A DNA stretch of 64,000 nt, taken from Linnemannia hyalina (Eukaryota; Mortierellomycota; Mortierellomycetes; Mortierellales; Mortierellaceae). The DNA lies in NCBI GenBank assembly GCA_019671135.1, contig JAHRHY010000012.1, positions 1,736,001 through 1,800,000 of the forward strand, in the 5' to 3' direction. The first letter of the stretch is position 1. Each line of letters begins with the position of its first letter. The translations under genes and the position numbers were made by a program. The notes below the pieces were generated by a model that was given only the letters and a program-made list of their open reading frames with translations, ran no database searches and was not told where the DNA came from. Of the stretch, positions 34,308-52,421 are shown piece after piece.

Positions 34308-34488
34308 TTCTTGATTGATTTTCATTTCTTTAATTAACCTTTGAACACCATGCCTCGCAATTATCGCAGAATCGTGTCACGTGATGAAAAGTAAGAAGGC
34401 CCAAAATTGGTGGCGTTTTTGCCCCCAGAGGCGGCTGGAGCCTGTGTGAAATGTGTCGGATCTCCTCCGCGGCATCACCCCCTTGAGC

Positions 34489-34890
34489 ATGTTGACTGAA
34501 TGGTCCGCGGTCTTCCGGACCCCAATGTCCATCGCCAAGACAGTCCTTCACAAGTTTGTTGGCTACCTGGAGGCGCAGGCCTCGGAGCTGATCTGGAAAC
34601 CTCGGTGCTCCGCGACGATCTCGTGGGAGCAGACCCAGGGTATCTCTGCCAAGAACAAGACATCCAAATACACAGGCCCCCGAGGTGACTGGAGTCAAGG
34701 ATACGGTTACATCACGCACGATGGTTTCTGTCCGTGTGGCGCTTCGCTAGCCACACATGATGAAGGAAGGTGCCCTGGAGCGACCAAGGACCCACGCGCT
34801 GCTGACGAGCGGTTGTTGGAGAGTTTGTTAGGAAGGAGGAGGTTGTTAATGATGGAGAGGATGGGAAGAATCCCCTTCATTCGTATCTAG
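34489..34890 (+). CDS. Doubtful small ORF with CPCG-type Cys/His motif
   Basis: The frame from the ATG at 34489 gives 133 residues, and it remains open upstream to about 34453 without an ATG. It contains FCPCGASLATHDEGRCPG, a Cys-x-Cys...His...Cys arrangement like the ends of some retroelement or DNA-binding proteins. A basic C-terminal helix RLLESLLGRRRLLMMERMGR follows. I do not recognise a family. It may be a mobile-element fragment or chance. Confidence 0.3.
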   Translation: MLTEWSAVFRTPMSIAKTVLHKFVGYLEAQASELIWKPRCSATISWEQTQGISAKNKTSKYTGPRGDWSQGYGYITHDGFCPCGASLATHDEGRCPGATKDPRAADERLLESLLGRRRLLMMERMGRIPFIRI

Positions 34891-35867
34891 TTTTATTTTC
34901 TTCCGTTTAAGCTGTGAAGAGCAGCGACAATTGTTGCGCAGAGCCAGGTTCTGGACCGGACTGCAAACCGGTGGGCGGCGTACTGAAGAGTTCAATCTGT
35001 AGTCCCCTTTATCTCCAAATGTGGTCTTTGTGTTGTTTCTCAGAAAATGAAATTGTGTACAAGAAAAGAAAAGCAACTCTTTTTTGTGAGAAAGCGGTTG
35101 TGGTTGTGGTCTTTGCTAGCACAGGGTTGCTTTGTTGCGACTCATTTAGACCCATTGTATAAGATTAGGTGTCTTTAGATGATCTGGTTATCAGGTAAAC
35201 TACAAGGAGTTCAAGGTGCGAAGAAAATAAAGTAGTAGGAACGGTGGGATGCAAGAAAGGAACAGAAAAAATTATTGAGTTTGTCGAAGTAAGATTTTCA
35301 ATTTTTTTTTTTCTTTTTGCAAGACGACCCAAAGAGATAAGGATTGCGTTCATTAATCCATATGTCTACAGCAAGAAGGTAAGAAATAAGAGATCGTTGC
35401 TAGTGAAATGAATTCAAAGCTGAACCCGAACCATCCATCCATACATGTGGAGAGGCGTGATCTTGATATCCTGCCTCACCCCCAACTCCATTGGACTCCA
35501 GTACCCGCAGTCATTTGCTACCAAATCAAAACCAGTGGTGGACAAATGAACCGTTTATGTGTCCAAGGAAGAGTGCTTGAGAAGATAGAGCGATAACGGC
35601 AAAAAGAGAAGAAAAACGACGGTGAGGGTCAAAGCACCTATTTCACTTTGGAAAGTCGGTGCCGTGTGGCTGAACGGTTGATTTTTATTTTCAGGTACGA
35701 TCAGTCATCCATCACAGTCAATGATCACCTCTCGAACGATAACTCGTTTTTCTTTGCAGCTTCTCTTTATTTTTGTCTATTATAGGTGGCAAGAATATGC
35801 TAGAGAGGGTATCAAAAAAGAAAAGAAAAGAAAAACAAAACCAGAAAAGAAAAAATAAATTGCTACA
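34891..35867. other. Intergenic region downstream of the MFS gene
   Basis: No gene is seen. It holds the left arm of the inverted repeat (35463-35531), a tRNA-A-box-like sequence GTGGCTGAACGGTTGA near 35667-35682 without a matching 3' half, and A-rich sequence just before the transporter stop. Confidence 0.5.
35463..35531 (+). repeat. Left arm of inverted repeat around MFS gene
   Basis: It aligns, with scattered differences, to the reverse complement of 37926-37995. The best block is AACTCCATTGGACTCCAGT followed by ACCCGCAGTC, about 29 nt with three mismatches. Confidence 0.55.
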
Positions 35868-37664
35868 CTAGGCAGCAAGAGTACCACGACGGCGGATGAA
35901 CAAGGAGATCACAAACGCCAACCCCATGATGGGCGCCAACACCGTGAACATGACCTTGAACGCCTTGGCATACGACAGGATCACCTCTCCATACACCCCA
36001 CCCGTCAACTCGCCAATCGCATTGATGTTCTCCACCACATTCAACTCATCCACAATCCTCCGAGACTCCAAGGGTAGCTTCTCCAACTGGTTGACAAGAG
36101 CATTGTTGAGGACCGTTCCACAGATGGCGACACCGACAGAATTGCCGATACTGTTGACAAATGCCACCAGACCTGTGGCGACTGCTCGCTCTTGCGGCTC
36201 GGTGCAGTCCTGGCAGGCGAGGATGCAGTTCTGGAAGATGAGACCTTGGCCCAATCCCATCAACAACACAAAAATGAGCTGCTCGGCGAGGGATGTGTCG
36301 ACGTCAAAGAGGATAAACAGACCAACAGCCAAGGTAAAGATCGCGCAGCCCGTCGAGATAAAGACACGATAGTCCCTGAACCGTTTGAGAAGGACCGAGG
36401 AGACGGCGGTACTAAAGACCAGACCAAAGATGCAGGGCATCAGACGCAGACCCGAGCCGGTGGTCGAGACGCGCTTGACAATTTGCAGATAGACGGGGAC
36501 ATAGTATGTGCTACCCATAAAGACAACGCCCATGAGACCAAGGACAGTGGCCAGACAAATAACTTCCCGGTTGAGAAATAGGCTCATAGGCAAAATCGGC
36601 TCTGCAGCTCGACGCTCGACAATGACCAGGACAACGACCAACAATGCAGAGACGATGAACAGGGCAATGATGACACCAGAGTCCCAGGCGTATGTGGTTC
36701 CGCCCCAGGCCAGAGGGAGCAACAAACACAACACCGCAGCAACGACGATTGTCACACCCGCATAATCAACTCGCCTCAGCTTCTGACCAAGATCCGACCG
36801 CTCGAAGGGGACGTCCAGGAACTTGGCGATCAACCCAAACGCAACAATAATCAACGGCAGGTTCAGGTAAAAACACCACCTCCACGTCGAATGCTCCACA
36901 AAGACACCACCCAACAACGGACCCACAACGCCTGACACTCCAAACGCCAAACTCACAACTGTCTGGAACCTTGCCCGCTCATCCAACGTCTCAAACAAAT
37001 CCGATGCAATGATCAACATCAACGAGAACAGGCCTGAGCCACCCATTCCTTGAACCGCACGGAAAAGAATCAACATGGTCATCGACGAGGCGGCGCCACA
37101 GCCAACGGAGCCCACGAAGAAAATGATGCATGCAAAGAGGTACATGGTCTTGCGTCCAAAAATATCTGAGAAGCGACCATAGATCGCTTGGAAGGCAGTG
37201 TAGGCGAGGAGGTACGCGGTTGCGACCCAGGACATTTGACTCTGAGCGTTGAACTCGGAAGCGATGCGAGGCAGAGCTGTCGCAATGATCGTCAAATCCA
37301 TCGACGCCAAAAAGCATCCTATGAACAGACTGTTAGGACGGAGAGAAATGTAGAGAAAGGAAAGAAAAAAGTGTTAGATCTTATAATGCGTGGAAAACAA
37401 TATGAAGGCAGAAAAAAAGTGTGTATAAGAAGGTACGTACCCAATGGATAAGAAGACAAGGCGGATGCCTCGGATAGGAGGAGGCTTGGAAGCAGCAATT
37501 GGTTCAGGCTGCTGCTGCTCAAGGTCATTCTTCTCTTGATAGTCGAACCCAGAGTTGACGGTCGTGACAGAAGACGCTTCAAACATACCCTCTGCTTTAT
37601 GAGAGGAGGGAGAGGGAGGGAGGTTTGGAGCAACAGGTCCTGGTGGGGGTTCAGATTCTTCCAT
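35868..37664 (-). CDS. MFS transporter, DHA2 (14-helix) type
   Basis: Two exons (37664-37441, 37329-35868) give 561 residues. A Pro/Glu-rich cytosolic N-terminus precedes the first helix FIGCFLASMDLTIIATALP, a hallmark of drug:proton antiporter-2 transporters. Loop motif A is YGRFSDIFGRK, and the antiporter motif C region is GVSGVVGPLLGG. About 14 hydrophobic helices follow, to a short basic end. The likely role is proton-coupled efflux of small molecules or toxic compounds at the plasma or vacuolar membrane; the substrate is not predictable. The acceptor at 37330 was chosen because it alone keeps the helix in frame. Confidence 0.9.
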
Positions 37665-38818
37665 GTCTTTAACGCAGTGGTGGTACAGAAATCAAGTGAG
37701 ATGCGATCTGTGAGATAAGGTTATTTATGGTTATGAATGTGCTTTTTTCTTGGTATTTATCCTTGTGCGTCCTGGTCCCCGAACGACATTTTCAATGGAG
37801 CGATTGGAGTAATAAACACCACTGCGGTCAAACTGGAGAAACATAGATGAGTTGGACGGGTAAAAGAATACTCTCGATGTGCATTGAGGAGCGGGGCTAA
37901 GATAGAGCTGGTTTAGATTGAAATTATGATTTTGCGTCAAGACTGCGGGCACTGGAGTTCGATGGAGTTTAGGGTAAAGTATGTAGGACATCAAGGACAT
38001 ACCCCTCCTCAGTATGAGTGAATGGTATAAGGTTGGTTAGAGTTCTTTTCACCAGCGACAATCCTTTCCCCTTACTGTAGACGCATGGGTAACTGAATGT
38101 CTTGCCCGGTCTAGCATGCAAAGGAAAAAATATCGACTTCGACAGACACCATTTTTTCAGTCGTTCCTTTCGTAGTACACCTTCATGCACCACTCCACTT
38201 CTGTATCTTATTCCTTCCACTCGTCGGATCCCCTGAACTCTCATCGACTAGAGCACCTAAGGATACTCGCTATCAAAAATGGCTTAAAGCATGCTTCGAC
38301 TACACAGATCAGTGCTAGTCGAGGCTACAATCACATCCATTCTTTGGTTTTTCAAGTACAAGAACAAAGAAAACAAACGCTGCAAATTGGAACTCCTTCT
38401 TTTTTCACACGTGATACAGGCCAGGCGATAGGCCTTTGCGCTTGCAGAAGCAATCGAATCCATCAAGCAACATGTCTATGTGGTCGAACGGTTAAGGGGA
38501 CTTCTTTGGCATGTAGTGGAGCATGGCATGGCATGTCCTTTTGTCTTCCAAGGACAGGTGTGTGCATGGTGCATGGCAGGAGTGCGGACATTTTTTTCTT
38601 TTTGTGGTTAGAGTTGGATGGGAATCAATCCGCACGTGATGTATGCAAGGACTGATATGGGCGAATGTTTTTGTTTTGACGTACGTCGCCGTCCCTTTTT
38701 TTTTGTTTTGTTATCTCACTCAACTCTTCCAACTCACATACACATACCCAAGGATCCATTTCTTCACCACAAGCACTCACACAATTTACCAGCATATCAG
38801 CAACGCACGACCATAGAT
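37665..38818. other. Intergenic region upstream of the MFS transporter and small methyltransferase
   Basis: About 1.15 kb without a recognised gene. It holds the right arm of the inverted repeat (37926-37995) and, near 38474-38500, a sequence like the 5' half of tRNA-Ser (GTGGTCGAACGGTTAAG) with no 3' half behind it. A CT-rich stretch leads into the methyltransferase start. Confidence 0.5.
37926..37995 (-). repeat. Right arm of inverted repeat around MFS gene
   Basis: The reverse complement reads CTTGATGTCCT, then AACTCCATCGAACTCCAGT and GCCCGCAGTC, matching the left arm at 35463-35531. The arms enclose the transporter gene. Confidence 0.55.
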
Positions 38819-39445
38819 ATGACCTCTGCAACTACCAACACAGCGTCAGGATCCGCACAGTCAAAGATCGCTTCCTTTTCAGCCGATCAGATCGAGCAAT
38901 TCCGGCACCAGTATCCAGACTACGACGAGCATGAATCCGAGTTCCCCCTCTGGATCGAGGGCGTCGATACAACCTATGCACCATTTATCCCCACTTCCAC
39001 CCGCCGAGTCTTGGTTGCTCTCGACATGGTCCGTCTGTCAAGCACCGACAAGGTCCTCGACGTCGGATCAGGAGACGGCCGGTTCTGTTTCGCAGCAGTC
39101 TCGTTCTTTGGCGCTCAAAAGGCACTGGGCATCGAGTACGAACAGGATCTGGTCGAAAAGTCTACAGAGTTCGCACAGGACCTTGTCAACCAGGGCAAGA
39201 TCTTGTTCCAGAAGGCCGATCTGACCAACTGGAGGGATTCGCTGACGATGCAGTCCAAGGAGTGGACCGTAATCGTGGTCTTTTTGTCGCCCGAGGGAGG
39301 AACTGATATGGAAGAGTGGCTCGTTCAGGAGTTTGAGCGCGGTGTCAGGATCGTTGCCCTGGTGTTTGATCTCAAGCATCTCAGGGGTCTTCGCTGCAGT
39401 GTCGAGGACACCGAAGAAGGCATCTGGGTCTATGAAAAGCAGTAA
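38819..39445 (+). CDS. Small SAM-dependent methyltransferase
   Basis: A single exon of 208 residues. TYAPFIPTSTRRVLVALDMV precedes motif I VLDVGSGDGRFCFAA and motif II ALGIEYEQDLV, then KADLTNW and VVFLSPEGG. The spacing of a short lead, FxPT, then DxGSGDGR resembles the FAM173/ATPSCKMT-type lysine methyltransferases, but there is no clear membrane anchor and the substrate is unknown. The ATG at 38819 follows a CT-rich leader; the in-frame sequence upstream is open but composition suggests it is non-coding. Confidence 0.8.
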   Translation: MTSATTNTASGSAQSKIASFSADQIEQFRHQYPDYDEHESEFPLWIEGVDTTYAPFIPTSTRRVLVALDMVRLSSTDKVLDVGSGDGRFCFAAVSFFGAQKALGIEYEQDLVEKSTEFAQDLVNQGKILFQKADLTNWRDSLTMQSKEWTVIVVFLSPEGGTDMEEWLVQEFERGVRIVALVFDLKHLRGLRCSVEDTEEGIWVYEKQ

Positions 39446-39538
39446 CAGTAGTCTACCCTGTTACAATTCTTATATTAGTTTGAGTAAATAGACAAAAACA
39501 TTGATCTCCTTGTTTCTTTCTTCATGGAGTGGATGGTT

Positions 39539-40993
39539 CTACAAGAGTTCAGGGTCGACTTCACGGTCAGCGAGGTCAACGTCTGGGAGTTTCTGATCTG
39601 TTGGAAAGCAGTGGAATCCGAGGTCGTTAAAAACGGTGTTGTCTTCAAACTTGATGGCGGGTAGCAGTGATATCCGTGCAATTGACATTCCTGGGAGAAT
39701 AAACGGTGCTTGTTTTGCTACTTGTCTGAACGAGGGGCTAAAAAGACGGCAGAATGTATCCCTGGTCAGCGCTGTATATATATAAACGAACTTTGTGAAC
39801 ATAATAAAGTGGAGATGAAAGAAAGCCGTCAGTGTTCTTACCTTTCGTCATACATTGTGAAGCGGTTGCCGAGGATGGCGAGGTTGTCCAGACATTGCCG
39901 CGACCAATTTGTTTCCAGGATGAGAGAATAGAGACCCTTAGGACAATGAGGCATGTAATAAAGCGTCTTGACCTCGACTGGTTGCCTTGACCGACCGTCT
40001 CCCGTCAGTACTTCCATCCCGAGATGCTCCATTAATTGACAATCATAACTCGTCATGACGGGGTCAAATATCGACACCGTTCCTGACAGCTAATACATTG
40101 TGATATGTCGTCGTTAGTCAAAGCGTCTAACTCGTGCGTTGTGACCTAGCGCAACAAGGTGAAAAGTAGTACCTGCAAGATCTCCTTTAGACAAAGAGCC
40201 ATGGCAAGTTGAAACTGGGCATTCCGCGACGACTCAATTGATCCGATCCCGTAGCAAATCATGTCGACAACATCACTTCTGGAGATATCCTCATCAGCAG
40301 AGGCGCCAGCTGTGGTTGTATCTGGTTGAGTGGGGTCGTCTTCCTGTGGTTGCCTGACCAATGATTCCTTGTCTTGACTGTTCTTTGATTCTAATTGGGG
40401 TGCAGTATCCTTGGATGTCAATGGCGATTCTCGCTGGGTATCGTTATGAGTGGATGGTTGCTGTTGCTTCTTGCAAGGCGGACACAACGTCAACTGAACC
40501 AGATCTATAGAGCAATTGAGTGATATGGATCCAATGTCAGTCATCAAGTCGAGACAATGTATCCTATGATCACAGGCGAAAAAAGAGAAAGCGTTATTGT
40601 ACCTTGGAAGGCCGTGTAAAATTTTGATTGTTTGAGGGTCATAACTCTGTCATCCATCAAACGTTGACCCCACTCCAGTGTCCGTTCCCCTTGTTCGACG
40701 CCTCTGGAACCCATCATCTTGGCGCGCTGGCTGTTCTTCTTGATCTTCCCTGGTTTCCTGCTGGGCCCCCAACCGGGAAGACTGGTCTCTTTGGGCTCTT
40801 CCAATATGGTCCTTGACGAGGGAGAGGCAACTGGTCGGGGTGGAGTTGTGGTTGTTGTGACTGAAGCACCGTTCTGTCGTCTGCCGTTCTTCTTTCGACT
40901 GACGAATGTAAACTCTTCTTCTTTTTCCTGTACAACAGGGGTGCCAGCGTTGAGTCCCATGTCTGAATGCAGCTCCTTGTCCATGTTGTCCAT
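39539..40993 (-). CDS. SRR1: SRR1-domain protein
   Basis: Exons 40993-40603, 40504-40173, 40089-39842 and 39737-39539 give 389 residues. The SRR1 domain runs from ICYGIGSIESSRNAQFQLA through VSIFDPVMTSYDCQLMEHLG and TLYYMPHCPKGLYS to NLAILGNRFTMYDE. The first 200 residues are basic and low-complexity with two Cys pairs (TLCPPCKK). Plant SRR1 acts in light signalling and clock function. Fungal and animal members are linked to growth and heme-related regulation, but the biochemical role is unsettled. Its start faces that of the INTS4 gene, 254 bp away, suggesting a shared promoter. Confidence 0.88.
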
Positions 40994-41247
40994 GCGTTGC
41001 GCGTTGATGTTGATCTTCTTTCCCACCCTCTACGCCCGCTTGCAAATTATTACTTCCCTCGAAAAAAAAAAAAAAAAGAGAAACGGTCAAAAGTGAAAAA
41101 GCCACCGAGCTGGAAAGGTATAAAAAGACCATGCGAACCTTTTCCTCTCTTCCATGTTTCCTCTTGACAAACCAAACTAACCAAACCAACCAACTCCCTC
41201 TGCATCACTCACATTCGAGTCCTTTTTTCCTCCATCCTCATCCACAC

Positions 41248-44200
41248 ATGAAGCGACCCAACCAGGACGACTCTCAGGATGCAACCGCTCGCGGGAAACA
41301 GGCAAGGACTCATGGCCAACCCGCCGTTTCCGTGTCAGGGTCGCACACAGTCGTCCAACCCGCGTCCGTCTTGGCCCTCCAACCCCACACAGACGGCGAT
41401 GATATGAACGTCGACTCAGACTACGAGCTCGACCGCGAGGACGCTACCAGCATGGACGAGGATCTCGATCAAGATAGCGATCTGGAAGGCGAACCTACCA
41501 CCCAGGTATGTATTGTGTCTTATGCCAAGGAATACTTCATTGCCTTGACAAGCACCTCAATTGACTCGTTTTTTCCTTTCTTACAACCTCGATAGGATTT
41601 GCTACGGTCTGTGGAATCTCGCTCGGCGCGTACCCGGACAAGGGTAAGCACGATTTCTTCTGGGACTGTACGCAAGAACCAGTTCATTTACACCCAACGA
41701 AAACATCCTGACTATATTCAACCTTTGTCAAACAACCATCTAGGCGCTCAAACTGCTTATCAACCGCCTCGCCGATCTCACCAGCGCAGAGCGGGAATCA
41801 TTGCTGAAAATCGCGCGGAAAAATCTGTACACTGAGGCCGACAAAGGAGTCAAGGTATGGACAAACGCACGCACATAAAGCAAGGAACTGGATCGCTCAA
41901 TGCAAGCTGTCGACAAATATACACCCGATTTCATCCTCTCAGCCCATCCTTAACTTTTTGCCGCCAACATAGATCTTGCTCATTCAAATCCTACAAAACG
42001 CTCTGGAGGCTACAACAGTTGACGGGAGAGGCGTTGTCGAGGACTTGCTCAACCAGGTTCGTTGATCAATTATTGCCATGGACCATTTCAGACGTGTCGA
42101 CAACTCTTGAGACTATTGCATATGGCCATCTGTCTGACTGAATGTCTACTCTCCTTCACCATAGCTCCAAGCGGATTCAACAGAAGTTCGAGTTCAGGTG
42201 TACGATGCCATTGCCTATATCATCAAGGTATGTTGGATCGCGAATGAACTGCAGTCGCGCTATTTGTTTGCAACCGCAGTCTTGTCCACCAACAATGTGC
42301 CTAACCCGGTTTCGTTCTCTAGATTGGCAGGTTACAACGGAACAGCAACTCAGACATCAACACCATTAGGGCGCTTATCACCATCTCTATCGCAGAACTG
42401 AGTGACCGTCATCATAGAGTTCGATCCGCATTGCTCCAACTCGTCTCACAACTTGCTCCATTACTAAGGACATCCGATATTCAGACTAATGTGTCTGAAG
42501 GCAAACAGGCTGGATATTCTCAACATGACATTCAAGTCATCATCAGCAACTATGTCACCGATCCAGAGCCTCGCGTCAGAAAGGTACGGACATCTCGCCT
42601 GCAATTGTGCCGCTTATACGAATGACATGGAACCTTACTTTTGACCCAGCTGCTGACTTTAAGTTCTGTTGCAATCAATAGAATGCACTCAAGGCCTTGC
42701 TTGGACTGCATCGGGAGGGATTCAAGATTGGATTGGTCATGTACGACGTTGCCATCTTGGCTATCTTGGATGACTATCAGGAAGTCCGCATGGAGGGTCT
42801 CGACCTCATCTTGTAAGTGACATATATGTACTTACTGCGTAGGTACGAGTAACATGCCATATGCGACTAGAAAAACATGCCCTAACTTCATATTCCATCG
42901 ATGACAATTCCCAATAGCATCTTGAGTCGACTCTATCCTGACCAGATTGTCCAGAATCCAAAGGAAGACATAGAACAGAGAACTCGACTCGCAGATGACG
43001 CCTTCGTCCGGATATGTGACATGATGAATGATAGCTCCATGGTAGTCCGCGCAAAGGTAACAATACTTCACGACATTTCAAAGATGAGTGATGTCGATGC
43101 ACCAAAGTTAATGCAGGGAAACTCACAAATCTTCCGATCTGATATTATTTAGGCATGTACGCTTCTGGGACGATTCAGAAAGGTCAACTACATGTTTTTG
43201 TCACAGACATTCAGCAAGCAAATCATGGCCCGCCTCAAAGTTGACCAGTCTGCAAGGAATATCGCATTGGGTCCAGCGCAAAAGCAAGCTCAAGTAAGTT
43301 GAAGAATCGCTAGCAGGAATCTCGGACGCTTGAAGGAGGCATGGATCTAGAACAACAACTGATCCTCGACTGTATTCTCGCATATCCCTATTGCCGATAG
43401 AGGGCGAAGTTGATTGCGACTCCAGAGGGAGATCAGGATGTCACAGCACAGCAAGTGCGTTTGCTTGATTCTGGCGCCTGCGGTGCTTTTGTCCATGGAC
43501 TGGAAGACGAATACCAAGATGTCCGAAACGCAGCCATCAGTAAGGCGCACTTTCATCTACTGACGAGAAGTATCGCAGGCGTAGTGCCGAAGTGGATGAC
43601 AAAGATACTGACTACTTCTGCCTTCGCTACATAATTAGACTCGATTTGTGAGCTCTGTCTCCACAACCCAGGGTTCGCCGTCCTCGCCCTCGACTACCTA
43701 GTTGGTATGTACTCTGCCTAAACTGCCCCCTTTGCTTCCATTGGTTGTCCATTCCGAGTTGTCTACGTCGTTCTGATCACAAATACTTTGGTTTCTAGAT
43801 ATGTTCATGGATGAGATCGACTATGTGCGTATGAACGCGTTGACGAGCTTACGCAAGATTGGAAACAGAGGACTCATCACCTTTGACACGGAACAGCTTC
43901 AAATCGCCCTTGGAGTTCTGGAGGATGCCGATCGGGACGTCAGAGAGGCTGCGCATAGAATGCTTGAGTACGTGCCTATGTCTAGGCGCCATTGTATTAT
44001 TCTGGCACTGCAAGCTTCAATTCATTTTCTAACCACGCCCTGGTTCTCTTTGGATTTTCATAGGGTTGTCACAATGTCCACAGAGGATGGAATGACATCT
44101 TTCCTGGAAAGTATCGAGACGAATATGAGGCGGTTTCCAGAAGACCAGCTTTCGATCTACCAATGCTTGCGATATGTCGGAAGACATCATGGCGTCTTTC

Positions 44201-46506
44201 TTGGTATGTTCATTTTACGCGCAAGGAACAAGGACTTGCGTATGTTTCAGGTTATCGAGCTGTCTGTGTAACATCTAACATCTTGATTTTTCGTTAACCA
44301 ATGTTGCGTCCATTAGAGAACATGCTCGAATCCATGCTCCAACTAGACCGCACCTTCTTGGCCAAAGAGAAGAACGTTGAAGAAATGACATGTAAGTTTC
44401 ACTTATAACTGGTTTTCGCGGCGTGTATGTTGGCGGCAGTAGATCATAACAAACATCTCACTGTCTTACAATCGTCATAGACTGCGGGCACATGGTTCTC
44501 TTGTTCAATGCTGCCACCACGAACCCAACCATCTTGAATATGCTCCCAAAGTACACCTTCAAGCACTATACCTATCTACGCGACGAGTACCTCAACTGCT
44601 TCCCTGAGCCAACAGTAAGTCACCAAGATATTTGTATGTTTTCATTGAATACTCGACGCACATATCGGCAAGTATGACTAACGTTGATTCGCTTTGCAAA
44701 ACTGTAGGAGATCCCATGTCCAGGAACTCAGTCGTTGCGGGATCTCGCGGCGGCTCTTACTATGACAATCACTAATGATGGACCGGATGGCGCAGGAATG
44801 AATATGGACTCGATGACTAGCGCTCAGGATGGCGCGACTTCTGCTTATGCCACGACGATTGCAGCAATGCGTATCCAGACGGAGGAGGATGCCGAAGCCT
44901 TCTATGAGCAGGCACTTCGAAATCTGGATCGCATTCATGTCCTCCTTCGACAACAGACTTCTTCAAATCAATCACGGGCGCGGCCAGACTTGACCAAACG
45001 GCATCGAGAGGTGCTTTTGCGCCAACTCTCAGCCTGTCAGCGTGACCTCGAGTACATTGTGAGCGTGCATACCAAGCAAGGAAGGAACGCCGAGTTTGCA
45101 AGTATGTACCTGGAGTGTTGCCAGTTGCTAGTCCAGATCCAAGAGAGCTATGATTCACCGTCGTTTATCATGCTGGCGCCCATTTTGTCGGCACAGCTGT
45201 TCCGCCTTTCGTACTATATGGACCATATTTTCTTGGGTCTTGATGCCACCGCCAAGGTCTCGGTGGGATACTTTCGCATTCTGGCAAATTTGGTTTGGTT
45301 CTTTGGCATGGTACAAAAGAAGGCTGGTACTTCTGCATCATCTTCCTCATCTTCCTCCTCGGCTGCTGGTCCTCGGGAAGACGGTTTAACGCGTGAGTAC
45401 TTGCAGTCGATGCTACAGCAGGCTATTAAGAGAGTGACGGATCTTCAGGCCCAGATGGACCGACCAGAGGTTGATCTAGTCCGGATTCAGGGTTATCGTG
45501 TCATCCTGGGAGATCTCCGTGTTGCACTCCTTCGCGCCTTTAAGTCGCCCTCCACCCTCGAAGTCGTCCGTCTCCTCGCCAACATCGTGGTAAGTATCTA
45601 CACTATTAACTTTTTTGTAGTTTGTCGACGGAACCTAGAAAACAATCAGTTATTGACACTCTTTTCATCTCTTTATTGACAATAAAATAGAAATTCAGGC
45701 CGATGGAGATTGATTTCAGGAGCCTGGTTTTGCATAGGATTAGTGCAGAGGTGACGCGACCCACCACAAACCGCGACCGGCCAACAGACATCCACCCTTC
45801 GTTCCCGTTCTTGGTCCCAGTCGAAGGTGTGATCCGCCATGCCAGGGATACAACAGGCGTTGCGATTCAAGTGACATTTCCCAATGGCAATGTTCGTCAT
45901 TATTATCCTCCGCCAGATCACTTTATTCCGGTTGAGGATGGCGAGAGCAAAGACAAATCTGATGAAGCAGAGGCCAAGCGGGAATCAGAAGATTCTGGAG
46001 CCATGGATGTTGTTCCCTCAACAGCAACAGGAGAGACTCTGTCCACCCCAAGTACATATCGACTCCGGACGTCGATCGAAATCTACCCCGAGGCTAGTTG
46101 GGGTACTTCCTCAGCAGAGCTGCGGATCACGCTGTCGAGGTCGTTCCAGCCAGATCTGGTGGGCCATGACGAGTTTATCTGTCGATTCGCTGAAGAGATT
46201 GCGACGGAGAAGCGGCAGCAGCAGGCGTTGCAACAGAGAGGGATGTTGACGGATCCTAACGGACAAAGTCAATCATCATCTTCTTCTGCGGCTTGGGGTT
46301 CGGCGTCTAATGGTCTGTTGAGCCACCCAAGGGGTCTTTTGGCACTGGGAGGAAGCGGAGGGGGAGGAGGTCAGATGTCGTCGCGTCGTCTGCAGTCTGT
46401 GGCGACTCCAGGATCGGAGGCTCATGTCATGCAGAACCAGAGTACGTTGGAGATTTCCAAGAGTATTAATTACTATGTCACACGACGCGCCATGTTCAAC
46501 TCTTAG
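41248..46506 (+). CDS. INTS4: Integrator complex subunit 4-like HEAT-repeat protein
   Basis: Seventeen exons, starting at 41248, 41596, 41744, 41973, 42165, 42323, 42682, 42918, 43153, 43401, 43639, 43799, 44064, 44317, 44481, 44708 and 45691, give 1218 residues. After an acidic N-terminus come many HEAT repeats, for example RTRALKLLINRLADL, EVRVQVYDAIAYIIK and VRMNALTSLRKIGNRGLITF followed by LEDADRDVREAAHRMLE. A beta-rich C-terminal part follows (FPFLVPVEGVIRH, VTFPNGNVRHYYPP, RLRTSIEIYPEASW). Animal INTS4 scaffolds the cleavage module with INTS9/INTS11 for snRNA 3' processing and promoter-proximal attenuation. Human INTS4 is about 960 residues; here low-complexity inserts (poly-Ser, Gly-rich) add length. 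The assignment rests on domain order and motif recall. Confidence 0.75.
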
Positions 46507-46708
46507 GTACCTCATCCGCCCATAAAGGGACCATGCTCATCATTGGAAAAAAATATTGAGAATAAAACCAAGAAAAAAAACCCCCCCAAAGGATGATCTG
46601 TCTACTCCGTTTGTGTACAAAGAAAAGCAAGGACTATTTATTACAAGTAAAAGGGAGTGACAAAAAAAACTTCTAATGAGAACGGTTGAACCTACGAATC
46701 TTTTTTTT

Positions 46709-52421
<5,713 letters not shown>

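Noticed and set aside
38474..38500. tRNA gene starting at the A-box-like sequence
   Set aside because: No B box or matching acceptor 3' half within tRNA distance; the same holds for 35660-35682.
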